A stretch of DNA of 60,127 nt, from the NCBI GenBank assembly GCA_900557405.1, contig USSF01000003.1:1-60127 (forward strand), written 5' to 3'. This stretch comes from an uncultured Prevotella sp. (GTDB lineage: Bacteria > Bacteroidota > Bacteroidia > Bacteroidales > Bacteroidaceae). Made by a program: the position numbers and the translations under genes. This document shows, piece by piece, positions 18,125 to 27,596 of this stretch (positions are counted from its first letter, which is position 1; every line of letters starts with the position of its first letter). The notes below the pieces were generated by a model, which saw nothing but the letters and a program-made list of their open reading frames with translations, was not told where the DNA came from and made no database searches.

Positions 18125-19899
18125 TATTCATGATCGCGTTCTATATATCCTATCACGTCGCCGCGGTTCACCTTTGAGCCTTGCTTTGCTGCAATCTCAA
18201 CAAGCTTTCCGCCGAGGCATGCAGGAACTGCAACGAACTGTCCCCATGTAGCCTGTACATAGCAGAAGGTCTCGCCCTCCTTGTACTGCTGGCCGATGAA
18301 CGGTTCGAGACACGGCATGCACTCGCCCTCGCCCTGGAACTCGAAGAATACCTGTCCCTTGACCGGCGATACGATTGGGTCTGCCTTTGCGTGCTTGAAT
18401 GCAGCAGCCTCCTCCGGAGTCATCTTGCTGCCCAGCTGTGCGTCTCTTGCCTTCTGCAGGTCGGCGAGCATGCGCTTCTTTGCTATACCGCTCTTGTAGT
18501 CGCGATACTGCTCTGGATGCATTGCCAATTCGAAGAGTTCCTCGTTGTCCTTTCCGTAGTCCCATCCGTTCTTGTCCATCTCCTCCTTGAAGGAATCGAG
18601 GGCGTTAGGGATAAGGGTATGTGGATCGGCGTCTGTGAACTCCTTGCCCTGCTTCTTGGCGAGAGCAACAATCTCATCGTCGAGCTTGCCTGGAAGCTTT
18701 CCGCTCTTTCCGAGAATCATTCCCCACATGGAGTCGTCCATCATCACGAAGCGGCCCTTGCCCTGTGCCATAGTGAGAAGGTTCATCAAGGCGATGTTCT
18801 TCACATACTGCGAGAACGGGGTAACCAATGGTGGGAATCCTACGCGCGGCCATACGTATGCCACCTCGTCGAACAGTTTGACAAGCATCTCGTCGGTAGA
18901 GTACTCTGCCTTGCCCTTTGAGCGCAGGATGGAGTTGATTGAACGATGGATACCGGCGAGGTCGGCCATCATACTACCCATCATACCGCCCGGCAGACCG
19001 CAACCGAGGAGCAGTGAGCTCATGATCTTGTTGCCTGGGTTGATGAAGCATCCCAGCCAGTCGTCGATGAACTCCTGTGTGAGGCGGCGTGCCTCCATGT
19101 ATGCGTTCATGTCGATTTCGGCAACCTCGAAGCCCTCGTTCTTCAGCATGCTCTGCACGGAGATGATGTCCGGATGAACCTTACCCCAAGACAATGGTTC
19201 GATGGCTGTATCAATAACGTCTGCACCGTTGTTGCAGACCTCAAGGATAGATGCCATGGAGAGACCCGGACCGGAATGTCCGTGATACTGGATGATGATG
19301 TCCGGATGGTTTGTCTTGATAAGCTTGGTCAGCTTGCCGAGCAATGCCGGCTGGCCGATACCGGCCATGTCCTTGAGACAGATTTCCGTTGCTCCGGCAG
19401 CGATGAGCTTGTCGGCTATATCTGAATAGTATTCAGCTGTATGGATAGGCGATGTGGTGATACAGAGAGTGGCCTGAGGAGTCATTCCTGCCTCAAGAGC
19501 CCAATGGATGCTCGGTATGATGTTGCGCACGTCATTGAGTCCGCAGAATATACGTGTGATGTCCACGCCCTGGGCGTGCTTCACCTTGTACTGCAGTGCT
19601 CTCACGTCGTCAGGCACAGGATACATACGCAGGGCGTTGAGTCCGCGGTCGAGCATGTGGGTCTTGATTCCCACCTCGTTGAACGGCTTACAGAAAGCTC
19701 TCACGGCATCGTTAGGATTCTCTCCTGCGAGCAGGTTCACTTGTTCGAAAGCTCCACCGTTGGTCTCCACGCGGGAGAAGCAACCCATCTTGATGATTAC
19801 CGGAGCGATGCGCTCTAATTGATCCTTGCGTGGCTGGAACTTGCCTGAAGACTGCCACATGTCTCGGTATACGAGACTGAACTGGATTTTCTTTTTCAT
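18124..19899 (-). CDS. Oxaloacetate decarboxylase/pyruvate carboxylase B-type carboxyltransferase lacking the biotin lysine
   Basis: A 591-residue protein. Residues 1-290 form the DRE-TIM carboxyltransferase barrel (start KIQFSLVYRDMWQSS; LCITTSPIHTAEYY; CLKDMAG; QYHGHSGPG for metal binding), followed by the conserved carboxylase domain (about 300-490). The C-terminal about 75 residues have the biotinyl-domain fold (SPVKGQVF, then GETFCYVQATWGQF, GKLVEIAAKQGSKVNRGD). Where EAMKM should stand the protein has QATWG, so the biotinylated lysine is a tryptophan. It probably transfers CO2 to or from a biotin carried on a separate protein not in this window. It leads the operon with the HD hydrolase and MgtC-like protein. 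Confidence 0.85.
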   Translation of the reverse strand: MKKKIQFSLVYRDMWQSSGKFQPRKDQLERIAPVIIKMGCFSRVETNGGAFEQVNLLAGENPNDAVRAFCKPFNEVGIKTHMLDRGLNALRMYPVPDDVRALQYKVKHAQGVDITRIFCGLNDVRNIIPSIHWALEAGMTPQATLCITTSPIHTAEYYSDIADKLIAAGATEICLKDMAGIGQPALLGKLTKLIKTNHPDIIIQYHGHSGPGLSMASILEVCNNGADVIDTAIEPLSWGKVHPDIISVQSMLKNEGFEVAEIDMNAYMEARRLTQEFIDDWLGCFINPGNKIMSSLLLGCGLPGGMMGSMMADLAGIHRSINSILRSKGKAEYSTDEMLVKLFDEVAYVWPRVGFPPLVTPFSQYVKNIALMNLLTMAQGKGRFVMMDDSMWGMILGKSGKLPGKLDDEIVALAKKQGKEFTDADPHTLIPNALDSFKEEMDKNGWDYGKDNEELFELAMHPEQYRDYKSGIAKKRMLADLQKARDAQLGSKMTPEEAAAFKHAKADPIVSPVKGQVFFEFQGEGECMPCLEPFIGQQYKEGETFCYVQATWGQFVAVPACLGGKLVEIAAKQGSKVNRGDVIGYIERDHE

Positions 19900-20150
19900 T
19901 TATCTTCGATTTAAAGCGTAACAGGCTTGTGCGGGACATTCAAAATTATCTTGCAGCTTCTTGTCCCGCCGAACAGTCTGCTGCGTGTGTTTACTTTTGC
20001 AAATGTAGTAAATTTTGGATAATAAACTAAATTATAGGCGGAAAAACTTTCAAACGAAATATCCAAGAATAAAAATAATTTGCAAGAAATCACAAAGCGT
20101 CTGTTTATGTCAAATCCACTTTGCAAATCCGTCAGGATAAAGTGCGCCAT
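19900..20150 (-). promoter_or_regulatory. Leader and probable promoter of the carboxyltransferase operon
   Basis: The only promoter-like box upstream of the carboxyltransferase on the minus strand is TACATTTG (20007-20000), with no good TTG 20 bp before it. A plus-strand TACTTTTG at 19992-19999 abuts it but leads to no gene. The rest is AT-rich and holds nothing else I can identify. Confidence 0.35.
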
Positions 20151-20196
20151 AAAAAAACATATCACAGCCCCTAAGAAGGAAGTCCGTGATATGTTT
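20151..20196 (-). terminator. Terminator of the rsfS-ftsH-cdsA operon
   Basis: On the minus strand AAACATATCAC and GTGATATGTTT (11 bp, perfect) are followed by a run of seven T. It lies about 70 bp past the cdsA stop. Confidence 0.8.
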
Positions 20197-20266
20197 CATA
20201 TTATTATGGAAAATGTTTCAAACTGCAACGGGGTTACACTGCTATGAACGTTATGCAACAATGAGA

Positions 20267-21151
20267 TTATGCTGCAATGAGCGTCAGTGTATAGAGATAC
20301 ACCACAGCTGCCGGCATTGCCATGAGCGAAGAGTCGAAGCGGTCGAGCATTCCGCCGTGTCCGGGCAGGATATTTCCGCTGTCCTTTATGCCAAGCGTGC
20401 GCTTGAAGAGCGATTCCACGAGGTCTCCCCACGTGCCGAACACCACAATTACCAGACCGAGTCCCATCCACTGCGGCATCGTCAGTCCGACACTCTCTTC
20501 AATCTGTGGCAAGAAGTAATGCGCCAGTGCCGCTATTGCGAGTACGAGCACAGCTCCGCCGATGGAGCCCTCCCATGTCTTTCCCGGAGATATGCGCGGG
20601 AAGAGCTTGTGCTTGCCGAACAGGGAGCCGCTGCAATAGGCTCCCGTATCGTTTGCCCAAAGGAAGACGAACACGCAGAGCGGAATGATATAGTTATACA
20701 CCGTCTGTCCGCCATACGTGGCATTGAATGCCAGCACATTAATTGTGGAGAACGGCAGGGCGACATACATTTGTCCGAGCATGGTGTAGGCCCAGTTGTC
20801 TATAGCATTACCGTTTCCGCTATACAGTTCACTGATAAAGAGATAGACTATCGTCAGGAGGTATGGGATGAAGACGGCCCCCGTGGGCACCGTGCCGCTG
20901 CAGAACCCTCCTACGGCAAAGAAGAAATACACTCCCGCCACGGTACTGATGAGCGGATTCACACGCACCCCCTTATTATTGTTTACCAATCCGCAATACT
21001 CCCACATCGTGAGTCCCGTAACGAGGGCGAACAATGCCTCCATTCCTATAGGGGTGAGGAAACCTGCCACGACAATCGCCACGAACAGCACTCCCGTCAC
21101 CGAGCGCACTATGAGGTTTGCCAATTTACTGTTTTTTTTCTCTTCAGTCAT
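20267..21151 (-). CDS. cdsA: Phosphatidate cytidylyltransferase
   Basis: A 294-residue inner-membrane enzyme that makes CDP-diacylglycerol from phosphatidate and CTP, the branch point of phospholipid synthesis. About eight membrane helices are visible. The family signature near the C-terminus is intact: SLFKRTLGIKDSG then LPGHGGMLDRFDS, with the metal-binding Asp residues. The length is normal. The start is 12 bp after the ftsH stop, so it is the third gene of the rsfS-ftsH-cdsA operon, an arrangement common in Bacteroidetes. Confidence 0.93.
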   Translation of the reverse strand: MTEEKKNSKLANLIVRSVTGVLFVAIVVAGFLTPIGMEALFALVTGLTMWEYCGLVNNNKGVRVNPLISTVAGVYFFFAVGGFCSGTVPTGAVFIPYLLTIVYLFISELYSGNGNAIDNWAYTMLGQMYVALPFSTINVLAFNATYGGQTVYNYIIPLCVFVFLWANDTGAYCSGSLFGKHKLFPRISPGKTWEGSIGGAVLVLAIAALAHYFLPQIEESVGLTMPQWMGLGLVIVVFGTWGDLVESLFKRTLGIKDSGNILPGHGGMLDRFDSSLMAMPAAVVYLYTLTLIAA

Positions 21152-21163
21152 AAGTCATCAAGA

Positions 21164-23242
21164 TTATTTGTTGTCAGATTCCATTTTGTCTGAATTGTCA
21201 GATTTGCCTGCTGTGTCCAAGCCCTCCGAATTGTCCAAGCCGTCTGAGTTGTCCAGTCTGCCCGAGCCGTCCGGTTTGCCCGAGTTGTCCGTGGCCTTTC
21301 CATTGCTCTCCTCCAGAATTTCCTCTGACCTGCTCACCCAAGGACGCTTGCCGAATATCTTCTCCACATCCTCAGCAAAGATAACCTCGCGCTCGATGAG
21401 CTGTTCGGCGAGCTTATTGTGTCCTTCCTTGTGCTCCGTCAGAATCCGCTTCGCCCTTGCGTATTGCTCGGCAATCATCTTGAGCACCTCGTCGTCCATC
21501 ACCTTGGCGGTAGTCTCCGAATAAGGCTTCTGGAAATTGTATACGCTGTTGTTGTAATAGCTGATGTTAGGCAGCTTGTCACTCATTCCGGCATAGGCAA
21601 TCATTCCGTAGATGCTCTTCGTCACCCGTTCCAGGTCATTGATGGCACCCGTAGAGATATGCCCCGTGAAGAGTTCCTCGGCAGCACGTCCGCCAAGCAG
21701 CGAACAGATTTCGTCGAGCATAGCCTCCTTCGTGGTAATCTGCCGTTCTTCCGGCATATACCATGCGGCACCGAGCGCCCTGCCTCTCGGCACGATGGAC
21801 ACCTTGACCAACGGGTTTGCATGCTCCGTGAACCATGAAATCGTGGCGTGTCCAGCCTCGTGTATCGCGATGGAACGTTTCTCGGCAGCCGTCATCACCT
21901 TGGTCTTCTTCTCCAGTCCGCCGATGATACGGTCTACGGCATCGAGGAAGTCCTGTTTCTCCACGCTCTTCTTTCCGTGTCGCGCGGCGATAAGTGCCGC
22001 CTCGTTACACACGTTTGCTATGTCGGCTCCCGAGAATCCCGGAGTCTGGCGGGCAAGCATCTCCACGTCCACACTACTGTCTTTCTTTATCGGGCGCAGA
22101 TGCACCTCGAAGATGGCCTTGCGCTCATTCAGGTCGGGCAGGTCCACATTAATCTGTCTGTCGAATCGTCCGGCGCGCAGCAATGCCTTGTCGAGCATGT
22201 CGGCACGGTTCGTGGCTGCCAATACGATTACTCCGCTGTTCGTGCCGAATCCGTCCATCTCCGTGAGCAAGGCGTTGAGCGTACTCTCGCGCTCATCATT
22301 GCTTCCCATCGCCGGACTTTGGCTGCGGGCACGTCCCACGGCGTCTATCTCGTCGATGAAGATGATACATGGTGCCTTCTCCTTTGCCTGACGGAAGAGG
22401 TCGCGCACGCGGCTTGCTCCCACTCCCACGAACATTTCCACGAAGTCCGAACCGCTCATCGAGAAGAACGGCACTCCGGCTTCGCCTGCCACTGCCTTCG
22501 CCAGCAGCGTCTTACCGGTTCCCGGAGGTCCCACGAGCAATGCTCCGGTAGGAATCTTTCCTCCCAGCTCCGTGTATTTCTTCGGATTCTTCAGGAAGTC
22601 CACAATCTCCTGCACCTCCTGCTTTGCCCCTTCCTGTCCTGCCACGTCCTTGAAGGTCACCACGTTTTCCCCCTTCTGCTTGTCGTAGACCTTCGCCTTG
22701 CTCTTGCCCACTCCGAGGATTCCGGCTCCTCCGCCACCGCCCATGCGGCGCATGATGAACATCCATATCGCGAAGAAGAGGATTATGGGCCCTACAGCCT
22801 GAAGAAGATACGTGAAGATACCTCCCTTGTCGCTCTCATAACTCAGGTCTCCCTTGAAGGAACCCTTGGAGCGCGCATAGTCGATGAAGTTCTCAAGCTT
22901 GTCCACACCTCCATACTGCACCTCAACAAAAGGGTTCGTGCCCACCTGGTTGGTGCCGGCATTGAATATCTGGCGGATATGCTCCGGCTTGACATACATC
23001 TTGAGCTTGCCGTTGTCCTTGTTCACCACGATGCTCTGGGCATAGCCCTGCATAAGGTATGTCTGGAACTTCGTGTACGACGCCGGCTTTCCGGCGCTGC
23101 CGCCTACGGAATTGTTTCCCATGAGATAGGCAACGAGCAGTCCCACCAGGGCGAGGATGTAAATCCACCCGAGGCCGAACTTCGGCATCTTCCCGTTATT
23201 GTTGTTCTTGTTGAAATTCTGATTGTTGTTGTTTGGATTCAT
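21164..23242 (-). CDS. ftsH: ATP-dependent zinc metalloprotease FtsH
   Basis: A 692-residue membrane-anchored AAA protease that degrades misfolded membrane proteins and regulatory substrates. Two membrane helices (about 25-41 and 146-164) flank a periplasmic domain. Walker A is GPPGTGKT at 238-245, Walker B IIFIDEID (Asp297-Glu298), then the second region of homology ([20 protein letters not shown]) and the zinc site HEAGH at 461-465. The N-terminus is Asn-rich (about residues 4-16). The C-terminal 45 residues are an unusual low-complexity tail of imperfect LDNS/G-x-x-D repeats, probably disordered. It lies between rsfS and cdsA in one operon. Confidence 0.96.
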   Translation of the reverse strand: MNPNNNNQNFNKNNNNGKMPKFGLGWIYILALVGLLVAYLMGNNSVGGSAGKPASYTKFQTYLMQGYAQSIVVNKDNGKLKMYVKPEHIRQIFNAGTNQVGTNPFVEVQYGGVDKLENFIDYARSKGSFKGDLSYESDKGGIFTYLLQAVGPIILFFAIWMFIMRRMGGGGGAGILGVGKSKAKVYDKQKGENVVTFKDVAGQEGAKQEVQEIVDFLKNPKKYTELGGKIPTGALLVGPPGTGKTLLAKAVAGEAGVPFFSMSGSDFVEMFVGVGASRVRDLFRQAKEKAPCIIFIDEIDAVGRARSQSPAMGSNDERESTLNALLTEMDGFGTNSGVIVLAATNRADMLDKALLRAGRFDRQINVDLPDLNERKAIFEVHLRPIKKDSSVDVEMLARQTPGFSGADIANVCNEAALIAARHGKKSVEKQDFLDAVDRIIGGLEKKTKVMTAAEKRSIAIHEAGHATISWFTEHANPLVKVSIVPRGRALGAAWYMPEERQITTKEAMLDEICSLLGGRAAEELFTGHISTGAINDLERVTKSIYGMIAYAGMSDKLPNISYYNNSVYNFQKPYSETTAKVMDDEVLKMIAEQYARAKRILTEHKEGHNKLAEQLIEREVIFAEDVEKIFGKRPWVSRSEEILEESNGKATDNSGKPDGSGRLDNSDGLDNSEGLDTAGKSDNSDKMESDNK

Positions 23243-23308
23243 ATCGGTAAAAACATTTATCTATACCTTATATAAATATATATACGCGTACACTGTGCCA
23301 CAGCCCCG

Positions 23309-23674
23309 TTATGCCGCGTCGATATCAGGCACCCTTGTGAGCTTTGCGTCCTCCCAGAGGTCCTCCAGATTGTAATACTGGCGCATCTCGGGCAGGAAAA
23401 TATGCACGAGTACATCGGTATAATCCATCGCCACCCATTCGGCATTCGTCAGTCCGGCAATCTTCACCGGCTTCTCCCCAGCCTCCAGGCGCGCCGTCTC
23501 CTCCACGGAGTCGGTGATGGCATCAATCTGCGTAGGCGAATTGCCCTGGCATATCACGAAGTAGTCGCATATTGTTCCGTCGATGCCCCTGAGATCGGCA
23601 ATGACAATGTCTGTACCTTTTTTCTCTTGAATTCCCTTAACGATTGATTCTACAAGCTTGTTCTTCTTTTCCAT
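23309..23674 (-). CDS. rsfS: Ribosomal silencing factor RsfS
   Basis: A 121-residue protein of the Iojap/RsfS family, complete. Characteristic segments are DIVIADLRGIDGTICDYFVI, the N-terminal half of the domain, and WVAMDYTDVLVHIFLPEMR-Y-Y-LEDLW at the end. RsfS binds ribosomal protein L14 and blocks subunit joining when nutrients are short. It heads the operon with ftsH and cdsA, with a well-formed promoter about 85 bp upstream. Confidence 0.95.
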   Translation of the reverse strand: MEKKNKLVESIVKGIQEKKGTDIVIADLRGIDGTICDYFVICQGNSPTQIDAITDSVEETARLEAGEKPVKIAGLTNAEWVAMDYTDVLVHIFLPEMRQYYNLEDLWEDAKLTRVPDIDAA

Positions 23675-23757
23675 TAAAATTAAATAGGATTTTTCTTGAT
23701 TATCTAAATTTATTCCGCCGGGACACGCTTACATCTAAAAAATGCCCCAACAGCATA

Positions 23758-23789
23758 CAAAGGTAAGCCGATTTTACCGAAATAAGCAA
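23758..23789 (-). promoter_or_regulatory. Promoter of rsfS-ftsH-cdsA
   Basis: On the minus strand TTG (23789-23787), 21 bp, TACCTTTG (23765-23758). Confidence 0.7.
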
Positions 23790-23838
23790 GAAAAACGCTT
23801 TATTTTGGATTTTTTTATAAAAAAAACGAGGAAATTGT

Positions 23839-23867
23839 TTGTAGTTAAAAAAAAAGTCGTACCTTTG
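23839..23867 (+). promoter_or_regulatory. Promoter of tRNA-Gln
   Basis: TACCTTTG at 23860-23867 with TTG at 23839-23841 (18 bp); an alternative TTG at 23835 gives 22 bp. The tRNA begins 44 bp later. Confidence 0.55.
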
Positions 23868-23911
23868 CACTCGCAATCAAGCAATAAATGATTGCCCGAT
23901 AAAAATAACAT

Positions 23912-23982
23912 TGGGATATGGTGTAATGGTAACACTACAGATTCTGGTCCTGTCATTCTTGGTTCGAGTCCGAGTATCCCAA
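23912..23982 (+). tRNA. tRNA-Gln (anticodon CUG)
   Basis: A full cloverleaf folds by eye: acceptor TGGGATA/TATCCCA, D stem GTG/CAC, anticodon stem ACAGA/CCTGT with loop TTCTGGT (anticodon CTG at 23944-23946), and T arm CTTGG-TTCGAGT-CCGAG. The innermost anticodon-stem pair is A-C, which tRNAs tolerate. CCA is not encoded. A promoter lies upstream and a terminator follows immediately. Confidence 0.93.
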
Positions 23983-23987
23983 CAGAT

Positions 23988-24017
23988 AGACACCTTCCTT
24001 AAGAGGGTGTCTTTTTT
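23988..24017 (+). terminator. Terminator of tRNA-Gln
   Basis: AGACACC pairs with GGTGTCT, followed by TTTTTT-G-TTTT. It begins 5 bp after the tRNA end. Confidence 0.8.
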
Positions 24018-24045
24018 GTTTTATACAAGTCTAAAGAAGTAAATT

Positions 24046-25194
24046 ATGAACACGAAAGAAACTCCCGTACTTCTGCTCACCGGCTACCTGGGAAGCGGAA
24101 AGACCACACTGCTGAACAGAATCCTCGCAAACGAGAAAGGTATAAAATTCGCCGTGATTGTGAACGATATCGGCGAGGTGAACATCGATGCCGACCTGAT
24201 ACAGCAGGGCGGCGTGGTAGGCGAAAGCGACGACAGCCTCGTGGCATTGCAGAACGGATGCATCTGCTGCACGCTGAAAATGGACCTCGTGAAGCAGCTC
24301 AGCGACATAGTGGAGATGCAACGCTTCGACTACATCGTGATTGAAGCAAGCGGCATCTGCGAACCGGCGCCGATTGCACAGACCATCAGCGTATACCCGC
24401 AGATGTATCCCGAATACGCCGAAAAGGGAATTGCAAAGCTCGACGCCATTGTGACGGTATGCGACGCTCTGCGCCTGCGCGACGAGTTTGCCGAGGGAAC
24501 CGACCTCACCAAAGCCGGCCTCGCCGAAGACGACCTGGCGAGCCTCGTCATCCAGCAGGTGGAATTCTGCAACATCATACTGCTGAACAAGGCCGACGAG
24601 GTATCGCCCGAGGAACTGCTGCGCATCAAGGCGATACTGCGCCAGATACAGCCAAAGGCGGCCATCGTGCCATGCAACTACGGCGATGTGGACATCGACA
24701 AGATCATAAACACCCATCTGTTCGACTTCGAGAAGGTGGCCACCTCTGCACGCTGGATAGATGCTGTGGAACACGACGATGACGACCACGACCACGGACT
24801 GGAGAACGAAGAGGAGGGCGAAGCTCTGGAATACGGCATCGGCACATTCGTATATGAGCGCCGCCGCCCGTTCAGCATGACGGAATTCGACCAGTTCATC
24901 GCCCGCAAGTTCCCCAAGAGCGTAATCCGCTGCAAGGGTCTCTGCTATTTCGCCGACGAGCGCGACATGTGTTACGTGTTCGAACAGGCCGGAAGCCAGG
25001 TTTCGCTCCGCAACGCCGGACAGTGGTATGCCTCCATGCCGGAGGACGAACTGGAGGAGTTCAAGAAGAACAACCCAGACGCACTGAAGAACTGGGACGC
25101 CGAATACGGCGACCGCATGCAGAAGCTCGTATTCATCGGACAAGACATGAACCGCAAGGAAATAGAATCATTGCTCGACGAATGTCTGGCATAA
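24046..25194 (+). CDS. COG0523/G3E family GTPase (CobW-like metal chaperone)
   Basis: A 382-residue cytoplasmic GTPase. Walker A is GYLGSGKTT (13-21); GCICC at 71-75 is the metal-binding CxCC motif; DYIVIEASGICEPAPI, then NKAD (the GTP base-recognition motif). A His/Asp-rich loop (HDDDDHDHG) separates the GTPase domain from the C-terminal CobW-C domain (about 275-380). COG0523 proteins deliver Zn2+, Co2+ or Fe to target enzymes; the CxCC and the His-rich loop favour zinc. The start ATG follows the tRNA terminator by about 30 bp. It is monocistronic with a strong terminator. Confidence 0.88.
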   Translation: MNTKETPVLLLTGYLGSGKTTLLNRILANEKGIKFAVIVNDIGEVNIDADLIQQGGVVGESDDSLVALQNGCICCTLKMDLVKQLSDIVEMQRFDYIVIEASGICEPAPIAQTISVYPQMYPEYAEKGIAKLDAIVTVCDALRLRDEFAEGTDLTKAGLAEDDLASLVIQQVEFCNIILLNKADEVSPEELLRIKAILRQIQPKAAIVPCNYGDVDIDKIINTHLFDFEKVATSARWIDAVEHDDDDHDHGLENEEEGEALEYGIGTFVYERRRPFSMTEFDQFIARKFPKSVIRCKGLCYFADERDMCYVFEQAGSQVSLRNAGQWYASMPEDELEEFKKNNPDALKNWDAEYGDRMQKLVFIGQDMNRKEIESLLDECLA

Positions 25195-25222
25195 TCCGCA
25201 GCTCTAACGTTTGACAAAGGAA

Positions 25223-25276
25223 ATGGCGACATAACGTGATTGTTTTCCACCCGTCATGTCGCCATATTATTTTTTG
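25223..25276 (+). terminator. Terminator of the COG0523 GTPase gene
   Basis: ATGGCGACAT and ATGTCGCCAT form a perfect 10-bp stem, followed by ATTATTTTTT. Confidence 0.8.
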
Positions 25277-25337
25277 GAAATATGAATCAAAAAATGCGCA
25301 ACACTATATCTTCAATTCATTTTCCCCTATTCCATCA

Positions 25338-27362
25338 TTATCTCACAATCTTCTTACCGTTCACTATATACACACCCTTGACAGGACAGCTCACGCGGCG
25401 GCCCGTAAGGTCATGGAAAACGAGGTTCTGCTTTCCGGCGGCATCCACGGCACTGATGCCCGTAGGCGTCTCGTCGGTCACGCTGATGTCGTTCACGAAG
25501 AGCTTGAAACGGTTTGCCGGACTCACGGCGTGCAGACCGATACGGTAGACACCGTCCGCAGCCACCTGGAAGGTGTTGCCCAGCGTCATCAGCGCCTCAC
25601 TGGTTATCTCCGTGTTCGGCAGGATATTCACGTATGCCGACGGATCATTGCCCTGCCCCACGGCAGCCTCAATATTCTCCGGAGCCCAGCTCTTGGCACA
25701 GCGCGCCTTGAATGCCAGACGGTACGTCTTGTCCTTCTGCAGGTTCAGCGGAGCCGTCAGGAGCCAGTCATCGGCTGTATTGGCGGCGCTGAAGCGATAG
25801 CATACCGCCTTCTCGCCGGAATCGAAATACCATGTGTATCCGTCGCCGTTGGCATCGAGGATGCCAAAGAGCGTCAGGTCGGTCTCCTCGCGGAGCTTCA
25901 CGCTGTATGGTATTTCCGCTGCCGAACCCACGATTACTGCGTCTGATGTTGCCGGCGCACCCTCCATTGAGTCATTATACGGGGTTATTCTGTATCTGTA
26001 AGTCTGCAGCCCACCGCCATTGTCTATCTCGTCGTCTATGCTGCAAGCGGAGATTTTCGTGGCCACCGCCTTGTTGTCCGGCAGTCTCACCACGTCGTAT
26101 TTCAGGTTTTCCTGATCCACATATCCGCCGTGGCCGCCAGCTTCGGGAGCCTTCCACGCCAGGTGAACCTTCGTCTTGCCAGCCGTCTCCTCCGTCGATA
26201 TTGTCACGTCGGCAGGCGCCACAGGATTGTCGTAGCCTACCCACACCGTGATTTCCGCATCCACACCCTTTCCTTCTTCGTTCTCGGCGTATGCCACGAG
26301 TTTGTGCGCCCCTGGTGTGAGCGTCAGTTCCCGACTCACCTTGCTGCCGGGTTCTGCCGTTCCCCTGAGCAGTTCGGCGCCGCCTTCACCCACTACATAC
26401 GTCATCGGGGCGGTGAGGGACTCATCTCTGAAGGTCTTGTCCGGAGCCGTGAAACTGACGGTTCCCGTGGTGGAAGCCTTGTCGAAGGTGCATGCCAGGT
26501 CGGTTATCTCTGCCGGCGCTCCGTCTTCGGCAGCCGGCGGCAATACATAGAGTCCAAGTATCTGCTCGTTGTCACGGAAGTCCATCACCTTGGTCGCCTT
26601 TCCCGTGGCGGTGTCGATGGTGTAGAGCGATGAGGTCTCGTCGCTGTTCACACACGCCCAATAGATGGTGTTCGTGTTCAGGTCGCAGGTGGCGCTCATG
26701 CGGTATTCGCCCGGTTTCACGCCCGTCGCACCGATGAGGGTCTGCACGCCGGTGGTCTTGTCGATGCCATAGAGGTCGCCTTCCTGGCTTATGCCGTACA
26801 GTTTGCCCTGCTTGTCCACTGCGATAGACACGTATGTGCGCTCGGTGCGGGCAATCTCCGTATGGGTCAGGGTGGTGAAATCCGCCGTGCCGATACACCT
26901 TCCCTTGAGGTCGCTCGTATAGAACTGGCCATAAACCTTTCCGGTCGTGTGGTCGTATGCCAGGTCGGTGGCGCGCATGGAAAAGTCTTCCACGTTATCC
27001 ATGCGTGTGAATTCCTTGTTCGTTATATCTGCTTCATAATATGTCAGCGTTGCCGTGAGCACCGTCTGGTTATAGTTCATGAAACAGAACCTGCCGTTGC
27101 GGTAGAAGCCTCCGCCGTTGGCATGAAAGCGCGCATCCTCGCATACCTTGCGGGTAATGGATGGGGCTACGGGGGCGAAATTGTATATTCCCATAGGCCA
27201 CTGGCTCATCTCCAGCTCCGTATCTTCTGCCCACGACTGGCAGTAGACAACGTTTCCCCAGAGCGTGGTGCCATTGCTTGTGGTAAGTAACTGCGCCTTC
27301 ATCTTTGCCGGCAGAAGCATTGCCAATACGGCAAGTGCTCTAAAGAGTAATTTCTTCTTCAT
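25338..27362 (-). CDS. Exported beta-propeller-like and fibronectin-like protein with type IX-like tail
   Basis: A 674-residue protein with a signal peptide (MKKKLLFRALAVLAMLLPAK, cut before QLLTTS). Residues 25-290 look like a WD40/YVTN-type propeller (repeats such as GKLYGISQEGDLYGIDKTTG and NTIYWACVNSDETSSLYTID). Ig/fibronectin-like domains follow (about 290-480), then a choice-of-anchor jelly-roll (about 485-625), and a sorting tail (VFHDLTGRRV, GVYIVNGKKIVR). It is probably surface-exposed. The frame extends 43 codons further upstream, but the ATG at 27362 gives the signal peptide and lies correctly below the promoter. Ligand unknown. Confidence 0.78.
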   Translation of the reverse strand: MKKKLLFRALAVLAMLLPAKMKAQLLTTSNGTTLWGNVVYCQSWAEDTELEMSQWPMGIYNFAPVAPSITRKVCEDARFHANGGGFYRNGRFCFMNYNQTVLTATLTYYEADITNKEFTRMDNVEDFSMRATDLAYDHTTGKVYGQFYTSDLKGRCIGTADFTTLTHTEIARTERTYVSIAVDKQGKLYGISQEGDLYGIDKTTGVQTLIGATGVKPGEYRMSATCDLNTNTIYWACVNSDETSSLYTIDTATGKATKVMDFRDNEQILGLYVLPPAAEDGAPAEITDLACTFDKASTTGTVSFTAPDKTFRDESLTAPMTYVVGEGGAELLRGTAEPGSKVSRELTLTPGAHKLVAYAENEEGKGVDAEITVWVGYDNPVAPADVTISTEETAGKTKVHLAWKAPEAGGHGGYVDQENLKYDVVRLPDNKAVATKISACSIDDEIDNGGGLQTYRYRITPYNDSMEGAPATSDAVIVGSAAEIPYSVKLREETDLTLFGILDANGDGYTWYFDSGEKAVCYRFSAANTADDWLLTAPLNLQKDKTYRLAFKARCAKSWAPENIEAAVGQGNDPSAYVNILPNTEITSEALMTLGNTFQVAADGVYRIGLHAVSPANRFKLFVNDISVTDETPTGISAVDAAGKQNLVFHDLTGRRVSCPVKGVYIVNGKKIVR

Positions 27363-27527
27363 AATGTATAGAGTTATTGTTAAACCTAAATTTCCCCCGA
27401 TACTACAAGCAGAAAGGCTTGCAGCTCCCCGTGCAGCATAACTATATATATAAGGTATAGCCACGCCGGAGATTCCTGTCTGCCCGAGCATTGGGAAAAC
27501 GGAGCAGACAATCTTCTACAGACGTGG

Positions 27528-27558
27528 CAAAAATACAAATTAATCCCGAAAGTCACAA
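27528..27558 (-). promoter_or_regulatory. Promoter of the exported propeller-like protein
   Basis: On the minus strand TTG (27558-27556), 20 bp, TATTTTTG (27535-27528). The leader is about 160 bp. Confidence 0.7.
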
Positions 27559-27596
27559 CTTTTAGCTATACATTTCAGCTTTTACAGAACAAAATA

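Noticed and set aside
20186..21193. 335-codon plus-strand frame opposite cdsA
   Set aside because: Antisense shadow of a well-supported phosphatidate cytidylyltransferase; composition is unnatural (His/Arg/Glu-rich).
21848..23275. 475-codon plus-strand frame opposite ftsH
   Set aside because: Antisense shadow of ftsH; length comes from the GC-biased codons of the true gene.
24031..25143. 370-codon minus-strand frame opposite the COG0523 GTPase
   Set aside because: The plus-strand protein has Walker A, CxCC and NKAD motifs; the minus-strand product has none.
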